The position numbers were made by a program, and so were the translations under genes. A DNA stretch of 64,000 nucleotides from Rhineura floridana. Taxonomy: Eukaryota; Chordata; Lepidosauria; Squamata; Rhineuridae. Shown here piece by piece: positions 22,601 through 31,000 of this stretch. The notes below the pieces were generated by a model. The model ran no database searches and was not told where the DNA came from. It saw nothing but the letters and a program-made list of their open reading frames with translations. The stretch lies in the NCBI RefSeq assembly GCF_030035675.1, contig NC_084482.1:74003120-74067119 (forward strand), in the 5' to 3' direction. Positions within the stretch are counted from its first letter, which is position 1. The number at the start of each line of letters is the position of its first letter.

Positions 22601-24769
22601 TCCAGTTTTAGAATTAGGCATTATGATACTAATATTATTTGCAACCCACTTCCTACTGATAACGAGCATATAATTGTTCTGACTCTTCATTACAGCACCC
22701 ACTGGCCTAACATTTTCATATATTTTTTTACTATGACCACCATCTCTGTCCTGAGTAGCTACCATCATTATAGACCCCATCAGTACAGCTGTGGAGAAAA
22801 AGGTCTGGAATCAAACAAGACCTCTACACAGGTCTCTACACAGACATCATCACAATCCTGCCAGATTACTAGCAATTATGACTTCTTCACTCCTCCCAGG
22901 CTTTACCAGCCCTCTAAGCCTATCACCGGCCACTGTACCTTGTGCATGAAGACAAGGGCACGCTCATGACAGTTGTTCACCTCTTCGTAGCAGGGGTCTG
23001 TTACACACTTGCTCTTCACCTGCTTCCGCCGCTGCTTAAGATAATTATACCATAGCTTGTAGCTGCAAAACACAAAAGGAGCAACTATTAGCATCAAAGT
23101 AAAAGATTTGGCCGTGCTGTTCCCATCTCTCATTGCTAGGCAACTTTGGTGATCATGCTATCTTTCTGCTAAAATAAATCACGGAAACACTGACAGGGGC
23201 AGCAAGGAACTCCATCTACTGAAGGTATTTGTCTCTCCTTTCAGCACAGGCCAGAAATCAGATCATAATAAGCTCCCCTCAAACTGGTCTAGAGGAGTTA
23301 CAGCTATCCCTTCATTGGCAGTTTTAAAACAATAATGCTTTATTAAAGCCTGGACTGAAAAAAGGTTATCCTACTACCTGCATGCAGTCTCCATCTAAGA
23401 AAGAGACACAGCTGCATACCTGCCTGGCAATTCCTTAAGAGCTCTCTCATAGATCAGGTTCAGGATATGCTTGGGAGCATTCTGTTTGAACTCAATGTAG
23501 CGGATCCAGCACTTGACAGAGAAGGGATTGCGCAAGATCTCTTCTTCATACTGCAAGTCTTCCTCTTCCTGTGTAGAGGTGGGGAGCAAGGGGGTTCAAA
23601 GTTAGAGAAAGACTATACCATTCTCTTTCTTTGTGCAACACTACAGCTTAGACACTCCCAGTGCGACTTTCAGACTACTGAAAAAAGGAGGGTGCATGTA
23701 AACTTTACATGTAAGCTCAGTAGCTAATAATATGAAATGCAAACTGGGAAGTCATCAGTTCAAATTGCAGCCTCTGGCTCACTCTCAGCTCCTCCTGCTC
23801 CAAGCCGGGGGTGGGGGGGAGGAGAGAAGTACTGCCTTATCTTACAGGACTACTGAAAGTATTACTGAAGGCCAAAGTACTAGATGTTATAAGAGCCACT
23901 GGAACAACTGTCACTCTATGCCTCTTCCTTTGTAATTCCCAACTCAAACAACATACAATGACATCATGACAGACACCCCCTTCCACATAATTAGCTGGCA
24001 GGACAAGGAGATGTCCAACATGTTGATGTCCTATCACATTATTTGTATGAGATGTTACAAGAAAGAGAGAGTCAAAAAGTACAAAAAGAAATCAGTTTGC
24101 TCTTATAACACTTGGCCTGGCCATGAAATAATGTACACAAAGCATTCTAACATTTAAAATTGACTACACAAATGCAAAGCAAATTATTGTGCAAGGTTAT
24201 AACTCAAAAACTTGCCCTTAGCAGGAAGCCTGCTATGTGAATGCTTTTCTCTGTGCCCTAAGTTTTCAAAAGAGGAGTTTTCTGGAAGGATTCAGTACAG
24301 ATAGCTGCATAAGATGACCATAGCTTCTTCACTGATGTCTTCCAAAGCAACCTTCATTCCTGCATACTTGGCAACCAGACTGATCCACAGCTGAAGATAG
24401 CCCATTGCTATTAAACAGGACCGTAGAGGTAGAGGTAGATGGTCTCTTACTTTTTCCCAAGAACAAGACCTTCTCGGGGCATATTCGCAAAATTACGAAG
24501 CCCACCACAACTCTATTGGTTTTCCTTAACGTGGCCCAACTACATTTATTCAGTATTCGGGAACAGAGCTCTGCACATGCTCAAAGCAGGGCTCTCATTT
24601 TACTTCACACATATCTTTACAAAGGGGTAATAATTCAGCTCTGCAAGGAAACAGAGCTGGACCTTGGAGAGGGGACCTATCCGAGCATTTCGCCTTTCGA
24701 CAACCTCCGTCCGGCCCTACTCACGAAAAAGAGCTCACGCTTCCCCAACACCGTTTCCAACTCTGGCAT
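7630..24769 (-). CDS. XAB2: XAB2 (SYF1 homologue), complete, 19 coding exons
   Basis: XPA-binding protein 2 is a nuclear HAT/TPR-repeat scaffold of the Prp19-related spliceosomal complex, the homologue of yeast SYF1. It also acts in transcription-coupled repair with XPA, CSA, CSB and RNA polymerase II. Exons, 5' to 3': 24725-24769, 23420-23568, 22939-23062, 19472-19669, 18612-18746, 18298-18462, 16735-16879, 15997-16148, 15172-15291, 14620-14751, 13737-13868, 12317-12430, 11524-11686, 10712-10902, 10019-10141, 9436-9607, 9205-9331, 8044-8153, 7630-7691. They total 2559 nt, giving 852 residues against about 855 in human. HAT helices fill nearly the whole length ([60 protein letters not shown]), followed by an acidic tail ([18 protein letters not shown]) and the terminus VFGGLKDD. 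The start is the first in-frame ATG. Two introns, after exons 12 and 16, use GC donors. It shares a promoter with PET100. Confidence 0.98.
8044..8153 (-). CDS. XAB2: XAB2 exon 18
   Basis: Acceptor tatttatag, donor CCCGATG|GTAAGT. It encodes [20 protein letters not shown] and the acidic run [16 protein letters not shown]. Confidence 0.96.
9205..9331 (-). CDS. XAB2: XAB2 exon 17
   Basis: Acceptor tggtttcag, donor GTCAG|GTGAGT. It encodes [20 protein letters not shown] and an Ala/Glu-rich helix ending KILFV. Confidence 0.97.
9436..9607 (-). CDS. XAB2: XAB2 exon 16 (GC donor)
   Basis: Acceptor ctctctag, 57 codons plus 1 nt: [20 protein letters not shown] and [20 protein letters not shown]. Donor GCACAG|GCAAGT is the textbook GC-AG donor. 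It joins to [10 protein letters not shown] of exon 17, while the GT four bases on gives a stop. Confidence 0.96.
10019..10141 (-). CDS. XAB2: XAB2 exon 15
   Basis: Acceptor cctttgtag, donor CCCCGA|GTAAGT, 41 codons: [20 protein letters not shown] through [11 protein letters not shown]. Confidence 0.97.
10712..10902 (-). CDS. XAB2: XAB2 exon 14
   Basis: Acceptor tgttcacag, donor ATTGAG|GTTAGT. It encodes [20 protein letters not shown] and [20 protein letters not shown]. Confidence 0.98.
11173..11296. repeat. Palindromic MITE-like element
   Basis: Same family: attcagatgttgtggactac and ctgcctggggccactgggaa, in XAB2 intron 13. Confidence 0.65.
11524..11686 (-). CDS. XAB2: XAB2 exon 13
   Basis: Acceptor ctctggcag, donor GCTAAAA|GTATGT, 54 codons plus 1 nt: [20 protein letters not shown] and [20 protein letters not shown]. 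Confidence 0.97.
12317..12430 (-). CDS. XAB2: XAB2 exon 12 (GC donor)
   Basis: Acceptor catcaccag, 38 codons: [20 protein letters not shown] through [11 protein letters not shown]. The only junction that keeps the conserved FK|AYERG reading is TTCAAG|GCATGT, a GC donor. The GT three bases on would shift the frame. Confidence 0.95.
13737..13868 (-). CDS. XAB2: XAB2 exon 11
   Basis: Acceptor tccctgcag, donor TTCAAG|GTAAGT, 44 codons: [20 protein letters not shown] and [18 protein letters not shown]. Confidence 0.98.
14238..14346. repeat. Short palindromic MITE
   Basis: The arms cctgtgggccaacttt (14241-14256) and aaagttggcccacagg (14328-14343) are perfect inverted repeats, 71 bases apart, in XAB2 intron 10. 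Confidence 0.75.
14620..14751 (-). CDS. XAB2: XAB2 exon 10
   Basis: Acceptor tgttcccag, donor CTGCGG|GTGAGG, 44 codons: [20 protein letters not shown] and [16 protein letters not shown]. Confidence 0.97.
15172..15291 (-). CDS. XAB2: XAB2 exon 9
   Basis: Acceptor ctctccag, donor GAAGAT|GTGAGT, 40 codons: [20 protein letters not shown] through [13 protein letters not shown]. Confidence 0.97.
15997..16148 (-). CDS. XAB2: XAB2 exon 8
   Basis: Acceptor ggggtaacag, donor CGGGAG|GTAGGG. It encodes [20 protein letters not shown] and [19 protein letters not shown]. Confidence 0.96.
16280..16460 (-). mobile_element. Mosaic of two LINE 3' ends
   Basis: A TTTATT-type LINE tail with gcccttcctcccagcaggag (antisense) directly abuts a CR1 3' end (agcctgctggatcaggccag, shared with 52400-52560) that lacks an internal piece. 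Located in XAB2 intron 7. Confidence 0.7.
16735..16879 (-). CDS. XAB2: XAB2 exon 7
   Basis: Acceptor tgtcgtag, donor GAGG|GTAAGA. It encodes [20 protein letters not shown] and [18 protein letters not shown]. The last Glu/Asp codon is split after G. Confidence 0.97.
17264..17636. mobile_element. hAT-like palindromic repeat, copy 2
   Basis: The second copy of the family at 3325-3672, in XAB2 intron 6. Matching blocks are tctgcccattgtagcgattg, gtaatgcactgtgct and aaccagtttaggaatccctg. Confidence 0.65.
18298..18462 (-). CDS. XAB2: XAB2 exon 6
   Basis: Acceptor ctgttgcag, donor GAAAAG|GTAGTC, 55 codons: [16 protein letters not shown] through [15 protein letters not shown]. Confidence 0.98.
18612..18746 (-). 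CDS. XAB2: XAB2 exon 5
   Basis: Acceptor atgttgcag, donor TACCAA|GTGAGA, 45 codons: [15 protein letters not shown] through [17 protein letters not shown]. Confidence 0.97.
19047..19098. repeat. 26-bp perfect tandem duplication
   Basis: Two copies of a unit starting ctgccataaacctcaaaatc (19047-19072 and 19073-19098) in XAB2 intron 4. Confidence 0.9.
19472..19669 (-). CDS. XAB2: XAB2 exon 4
   Basis: Acceptor gactgtag, donor CTGAAG|GTAAGA, 66 codons. It encodes [15 protein letters not shown] and [20 protein letters not shown], two HAT helices. Confidence 0.98.
19740..20240 (+). mobile_element. L2 LINE 3' fragment in XAB2 intron 3
   Basis: It reads [14 protein letters not shown], then [15 protein letters not shown] in other frames, as in the L2 ORF2 end, then a 3' UTR. 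Decayed. It sits antisense to XAB2. Confidence 0.6.
20640..22200 (+). mobile_element. L2 LINE fragment split by a Tigger-like element
   Basis: The sequence on both sides of 20816-21744 reads as consecutive L2 ORF2: before it tggtccatgcactggtaaca (the VVHALVTS block), and after it ctggtccagcagctgcagct ([11 protein letters not shown]), then [11 protein letters not shown] at about 21955. A tail with gggatttataaatatttaaa follows. Confidence 0.7.
20816..21744. mobile_element. pogo/Tigger-like non-autonomous DNA transposon
   Basis: The ends are CAGGAATACCCTGCATTAAC and, inverted at the right, CAGGAGTACCCTGAATAACA. Both are flanked by TA (20814-20815 and 21745-21746), the duplication of Tc1/mariner/pogo elements. 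Inside are GTACTGTA-type palindromes, CA-rich runs and a repeated module around gggacaatggagaggtataa (from 21228, again from 21334). No transposase was seen. Confidence 0.8.
22939..23062 (-). CDS. XAB2: XAB2 exon 3
   Basis: Acceptor ttttgcag, donor CACAAG|GTACAG. It encodes [15 protein letters not shown] and [20 protein letters not shown]. Confidence 0.97.
23420..23568 (-). CDS. XAB2: XAB2 exon 2
   Basis: Acceptor ctacacag, donor GGCAG|GTATGC. It encodes [20 protein letters not shown] and the first HAT motif [11 protein letters not shown]. Confidence 0.97.
24725..24769 (-). CDS. XAB2: XAB2 exon 1
   Basis: It encodes [15 protein letters not shown], with donor TTTTTC|GTGAGT, phase 0. The sequence differs from human exon 1 as remembered, but it has similar length and joins in frame to the conserved [10 protein letters not shown] of exon 2. 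I saw no other in-frame ATG upstream. Confidence 0.82.
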
Positions 24770-25009
24770 CTCGGAATCTTCCCACCCTGGGCAAGCAGGG
24801 CGCACGGTAATGACGCACGAGAGACGCTACAGTCCGGAGATCGATCTCTCTCCTCCGGTCGCGACTCCCTTCACCAGCAATAGTCCTATTGGTCTCCCGA
24901 GAGTGGGGGCGTTTCCTTCCTGTCTTCTCTCCGCCTCCGGCACTATGTTGGTCTCAGGCGCCATCTTTGGATGGCAATAGGGGGAGGAGCTAATCAACTC
25001 AGAGGCGTA
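24770..25009. promoter_or_regulatory. Bidirectional XAB2/PET100 promoter
   Basis: Only 240 bases separate the two divergent start codons. The stretch is CpG-containing and has no evident TATA box. It holds an inverted CCAAT box (ATTGG, 24888-24892), ETS-like TTTCCTTCC runs near 24911, a CRE-like TGACGCAC near 24812, and a strong YY1 motif at 24957-24969. This is typical of a housekeeping bidirectional promoter. Transcription start sites are not visible from sequence alone. Confidence 0.75.
24957..24969 (-). promoter_or_regulatory. YY1 motif
   Basis: CAAAGATGGCGCC on the minus strand matches the YY1 core AAGATGGCGGC/GCC. It lies about 40 bases before the PET100 ATG, where YY1 sites near transcription starts are common. 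Confidence 0.6.
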
Positions 25010-25036
25010 ATGGGGGTGAAGCTGGAGGTGTTCCGG
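25010..25036 (+). CDS. PET100: PET100 exon 1
   Basis: Nine codons, MGVKLEVFR, identical to human except Ile to Val. The donor GTCTGT is weak but is the only one that gives the conserved join. Confidence 0.9.
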
Positions 25037-28000
25037 GTCTGTGATGCGGCGTCCCCCGGGTTGGGTGAAAGGGGATCGCGCGGCACCTTCCCTCGACAAA
25101 GCCTCCCCCGCTCTTTGGTCCACCTCCTGGTGACCCGCTCTGCACACCCCACCCTCTCTACATTCTTGGGGACCCTCCGACCAAAATACGAGTTAAAGAA
25201 AGGACCGATAGGGTCTGGGTTCTATTCAGGCGCACGTTCCCTGGGGTGCTTCGGTTTATGGGATAATATATTTTGAAAGAGCGGGCCACTAGATCGTTTG
25301 AATGGGTTCAGAATCTTTTATCTTATTTGCAACGAAATAAACGTAGTTTTGAATATCTGTTATGTTTCATATACGCATAATGGACAAGCTACACTTACTG
25401 TCCGCCACCCACCCCCAGACACGCGCACCAAGATTTCTGTGGCTATAATTTATATGCAGCCTGACGCTGAAATCAGTGAAGCATGCTATTCATTATGCTG
25501 AGATGGTGCTGCAAGTATTTTGCCCCAGAAAGCAACATTGCCAGTAACGGGTTCCTTCTCCCCATACCCTTCCAGTGCATAATTAACTTTGCTGGTGTAT
25601 GCCCCTTTCTGCCATATGATGGTCGTCCAGACCTTTTAGCAAAGGGATGAGTAGGAGCTTCTACCATCGTGGGCCAAGTTGGACAGAGTATAATAAAATT
25701 CTGCAAGGTGTCACTTTGTTGGATTTAAACAATGCACCTCTACCAGCATATGACTTCTCATCTTTCTCTTGCAGATGATGCTGTATTTGTCTTTTCCTGT
25801 TGCTATGTTCTGGATTTCAAATCAGGCAGAGTATTTTGAAGAATATGTAATCAAGCGGAAGGTCAGTCTTGTCATGTAATTAGAAGAAGAGTGTGAACTT
25901 TTCCTGTGTGGTTTTTATCTATATTTAAAATCCTGCTGCTGATTTTAGCTCTAGAATCAGAATTTTTAACACACAGATTTCCTTTTGTTGCATTTTCCTC
26001 AACACCCGTTTGCTGGGAGCCTGGCTTGTATAAGCAATTGTGCAAAAGTCTGGCATTACACACACAAGACATCTAGATGGTCAAAGTCTACCATTTAGCA
26101 GGATTCATTGTTTTGTTAGAATAAGCAAAATTAAACAATATAAAAACAATAACTGGGACCAGCAACAGAATGTTGCAGCTTATCCTCCATCCTAAAACAA
26201 TTGTTCCTATTCAGGGTTCCAGCCACCTATACCCTCAAAGCAGTGCATTCCACTCCTCTCCACTTCCTTTTTATTTATTTATTTATTACAAGATTTTCAC
26301 ATAACACAATAACAATAAGAGAGACAATATCAGATCTATAAGAATAAAGAAACCTTCCCTCGCACCCTCTTTCCCTCCTTGGAATACCCTTTCACTGTTG
26401 TCGTTGTGTGCCTTCAAGTCGATTACAACTTATGGCAACCCTATGAATCAGTGACCTCCAAGAGCATCTCTCATGAACCACCCTGTTCAGATCTTGTAAG
26501 TTCAGGTCTGTGGCTTCCTTTATGGAAACAATCCATCTCTTGTTTGGTTTTCCTCTTTTTCTACTCCCTTCTGTTTTTCCCAGCATTACTGTATTTTCTA
26601 GTGAATCATGTCTTCTCATGATGTGTCCAAAGTATGATAACCTCAGTTTCATCATTTTAGCTTCTAGTGACAGTTCTGGTCTAATTTGTTCTAACACCCA
26701 ATTATTTGTCCTTTTTGCAGTACATGGTATGCACAAAGCTCTCCTCCAACAGCACATTTCACATGAGTTGATTTTTCCCTTCCCTCTTTTTTCACTGTCC
26801 AACTTTCACATCCATACATAGAGATCCGGAATACCACGGTCTGAATGATCCTGACTTTAGTGTTCAGTGATACATCTTTGCATTTGAGGATCTTTTCTAG
26901 TTCTCTCATAGCTGCCCTCCCCAGTCCTAGCCTTCTTCTGATTTCTTGACTATTATCTCCATTTTTGTTAATGACTGTGCCAAGGTATTGATAATCCTTG
27001 ACAAGTTCAATGTCCTCATTGTCAACTTTAAAGTTACATAAATCTTCTGTTGTCGTTACTTTAGTCTTTTTTATGTTCAGCTGTAGTCCTGTTTTTGTGC
27101 TTTCCTCTTTAACTTGCATCAGCATTCATTTCAAATCATTACTGTTTTTTGCTAGTAGTATGGTCTTGTCTGCATATCTTGAATTATTGATATTTCTCCC
27201 TCCAATTTTCACACCTTCATCTTGGTCCAATCCCGCTTTCCATATCTGTGGATAGATTAAACAAATAGGGTGGTAAAATACATCCCTGTCTCACACCCTT
27301 TCCATATTCTGTCCTTACAGTAACCTCTTGTCCAGAGTATAGGTTGTGCATCAGGACAATCAGATGCTGTGGCACCCCCATTTCTTTTAAAACATTCCAT
27401 AGTTTTTCATGATCTACACAGTCAAAAATGACCCTCCGTGGTGCAGAGTGGTAAGCGGCGGTAACGCAGCCGAAGCTCTGCTCATGGCCAAAGTTCGATT
27501 CCAACAGAAGGAGGAAGTCGAATCTCCGGTAAAAGGGGTCGAGGTCCACTCAGCCTTCCATCCATCTGTGGTCGGTAAAATGAGTACCCAGCATACGCTG
27601 GGGGGTAAAGAAAGGCCGGGGAAGGAACTGGCAAACCCACCCCATATATACGGTCTGCCTAGTAAACGTCGCAAGACGTCACCCTAAGAGTTGGAAACGA
27701 CTCGCACTATAAGTGCAGGGATACCTTTACACAGTCAAAGGCTTTGCTGTAATCTATAAAGCACAGGGTGATTTTCTTCTGAAATTCCTTGGTCTGTCCC
27801 ATTATCCAACGTATGTTTGCGATATGATCCGTTGCATTTCTCGCTCCATATGTGGTAAGAGCCTTTGTTGTAGAATCTTGAGCATTATTCTCATGGAATA
27901 TTAAGGCAATAGTTTGATAATTACTGCATTCCCTGGGATCCCCTTTCTTTGGAATTGGGATATATATTGAATGCTTCCAGTCTGTGGGCCATTGTTTAGT

Positions 28001-31000
28001 TTTCCATATTTCTTGACAGATTTTTGTCAAAATTTGGACAGATTCAGTCTCAGTAGCTTGTAGCAACTCTATTGGTATGCCATCTGTTCCTGGTGATTTG
28101 TTTCTTCCAAGTATTTTAAGAGCAGCTTTCACCTCACATTCTAAACATTCTGGTTCTTCATCATACGGTTCCTCTGTGAATGAATCTGTCATCCTGGCAT
28201 CTCTTTTATAGAGTTCTTCAGTGTATTGCTTCCATCTTCCTTTTATTTCATCTCGGTCAGTCAGTGTGTTCCCCTGTTGATTATTCAACATCCCTACTCT
28301 TGGTTTAAATTTCCCTTTCATTTCTCTGATCTTTTGCAATAGGGCTTTTGTTCTTCCCTTTTTGTTGTCCTCTTCCATTTCTATACAATAACTATTGTAA
28401 TAGTTCTCTTTGTTCCTACGTACTAGTCACTGTATTGTTGCATTTAGGGTTCTGACTGTTTCTGTCTCCTTTTGCTTTTTCTTTCCTTCTCTCTTTAACC
28501 ATTTTAAGAGTTTCTTCAGTCATCCATTGAGGTCCTTTTCTCTTTTTAACTAGTGGTATCGTCTTTTTGCATTCTTCCCTGATCATGCCTCTGACTTCAT
28601 TCCATAGTTTTTCTGGTTCTCTGTCAACTAAGTTTAAAGCCTCAAATCTGTTCCTTATTTGATCTTTATATTCTTCTGGGATGTTATCTAAATTGTATTT
28701 TGGCATTATGATTGCTTTGTTGTTCTTTGGCTTTACTGTGATTTTTGATATGACGAGTTCATCACCTGTACCACAGTCTGCTCCTGGTCTTGTTTTTGCA
28801 GAAAGTATGGAACTTCTCCATCTTCTGCTACCAATTATATGATCAATTTGATTACTATATTGACCATTTGGTGATGTCCAAGTGTATAGTCGTCTTTTCA
28901 GTTGTTCAAAAAATGTGTTTGCAAGAAACAAATGATTGGCTTCACAGAATTCGATAAGTCTCCTGCTTTATTTCTGTCTCCTAAGCCCCATTTTCCCACA
29001 ATTCCTAGTTCACTATTCCCTACTTTTGCATTCCAGTCCCCCATGATTATGAGCACATCTTGTTTTGCTGTGTTATCAATTTCTTCCTGTACTTCTGCGT
29101 AAAATCTCTACAATTCCTCTTCTGCGTTTGCTGTTGGAGCATAGACTTGGATGATGGTTATGTTAATAGGTTTCCCATTTAATCTCATTGATATCATTCG
29201 CTCAGAACTTGCGTTGTAGCTCCTAATTGCTTTTGCTACATCACTTCTCACTATTAAAGCAACCCCATTTCTTCTTAATATCTCATTTCCTGCATAAAAT
29301 ATTTTGTAGTTGCCTGATTGAAAATGTCCCATTCCCGTCCATTTTAATTCACTCACGCCAAGTATTGTAATGTTGATACGTTCCAATTCTTGCTTGACTA
29401 TTTCTAACTTTCCCTGGTCCATGCTTCTGACATTCCATGTTCCTATTGTGCGTGTCGTACAACTCCAGACTCTCCTTTTGCATCTGTGCGCATCAGCCTC
29501 TGGGCTTCCTTTCGGCTTTGACCCAGCTGCATCATTATTCACAGTGCTACTCATACTTGTCCTTTGTTCTTCCCCAGTAGCTCAGTGAGTGCCTTCTGAC
29601 CTGGGGGTCTCATCTTCCAGCACTATCTCGTGTTGCATTTTGGATTCTCTGTTCATAGCGTTTTCATGGTAAGAGGTATCCAGAGGTGGTTTACCATTGC
29701 CTTCCTCTGAGTTTGGATGCATCTTAGTCTGGTGTCTCAGTCTTTGACCATTCCGCCTTGGGTGCCCTTGCTAGGAGTCTAGCCTCTTGGTCTAGACTCC
29801 TGACAGCATTGCTCTCAGCTTTTTTTAACACTCTCAAACCCCTTCACCACGTTAAAGTGTGCATCCTAAAGGGGGACCCTTTCACTAAATCCTGTTAATC
29901 CTATATTCTCAGGCAATGCATATATTTGCTCCATATTATAATAAAATAAAATTAAAAGTTTTAAATTATCTATAACTTTAAAAGGCTTTGAGACTTGACA
30001 GTTCATGCTGCTCCCTGCTGTAAAGGAAATAAATGGTCACCAGTTTGCTGTGAAATCATCCTTTTTCTTCTTTCCTTTAGACATGTGTAGTTTAGTTGTA
30101 AGTTGCTCCAGTAGGGCAATTTCCCATAGTTTTTTATACCAGCAATCCACCGTCAATCCCTTTAGTTCTCTCCAAAAGCGAGCTATTACAGTTCTAGCTG
30201 CTATCAGCATGAAGCTTTTTAGTTTTTTGTAGAGAACCTCTCTATTATCTCCCAGAAATAGATTTAACAGTGCCATTTCTGGAGTAAAGCTGAGTTTTTG
30301 GCCAGTTATCTTTATAATCTTTTCTACAATACAGGCACAGAACAGTTGCACTTTTTACATTCCCATCATAGTTGTTTATAAGAGCCCTCAGCTCCGTATT
30401 TTCTCTAACAACTGGGGGAACGCTTCCTTTTTTCCTTTCCAACTGTCACTCTATATTCCATGCTAATGAGCATTCTTAATACTCATTGGCTATTTTGGGC
30501 AGTGGGGCACTTAGGGACCCCCCCTTTTGTATTTCTGCAACTCTGAAAGTTCCCCCAAGCAGTCTGATATTTTTCTCACTGTGGCCCCATTTTGGCTACA
30601 TTACATTACTTGCTATCTCAAGTTGCTATTAGGCAGCGTGATTATAAGAGAATACGCAAGATTGTTCAGCCGTGTTAAGAGTGAATGGGAGCCAGGATTT
30701 CTGTGTTTCTGTCCCAGTGGTGTTTCTGTCGCAGTGAAAGTTGTTCTTATATAAGACCACAGGGACAGCCTCTTAAAAATTAGGAAGACTTTTCAATTCT
30801 CCTGGAATTCTGGTTTTCTTACCTTCCATGGAAGCATCAGAGTTAGTATTAACTGGGCGATGTATGATGGAGCAGAGTTTGCTAGATGTCAGTAAAATGC
30901 TTTTGAGTTAGTGTGGTATGTTCTTACTGCATTCAGGCTTAAATGGAAAAAACCTCAAGTGAGATTGGCTGTCTTGCTAGGTTCCTCCTATCTTTGTGTT

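Larger units (their letters stand above)
7692..24724 (-). other. XAB2 introns: repeat content
   Basis: Recognised insertions are a MITE near 11173-11296, a palindrome at 14238-14346, LINE-end pieces at 16280-16460, a hAT-like repeat at 17264-17636, L2 at 19740-20240 and 20640-22200, and a Tigger-like element at 20816-21744. A 26-bp unit is duplicated in tandem at 19047-19098. I recognised nothing in the introns at 8154-9204, 12431-13736, 15292-15996 and 23569-24724. Confidence 0.7.

Noticed and set aside
24405-24980. 191-codon plus-strand ORF
   Set aside because: It runs antisense through XAB2 exon 1 and the CpG-containing promoter. Composition explains the open frame, and there is no family resemblance.
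30005-30351. ORFs as a novel gene in PET100 intron 2
   Set aside because: The minus-strand reading fits an L1-type ORF2 end; the plus-strand one is its shadow.
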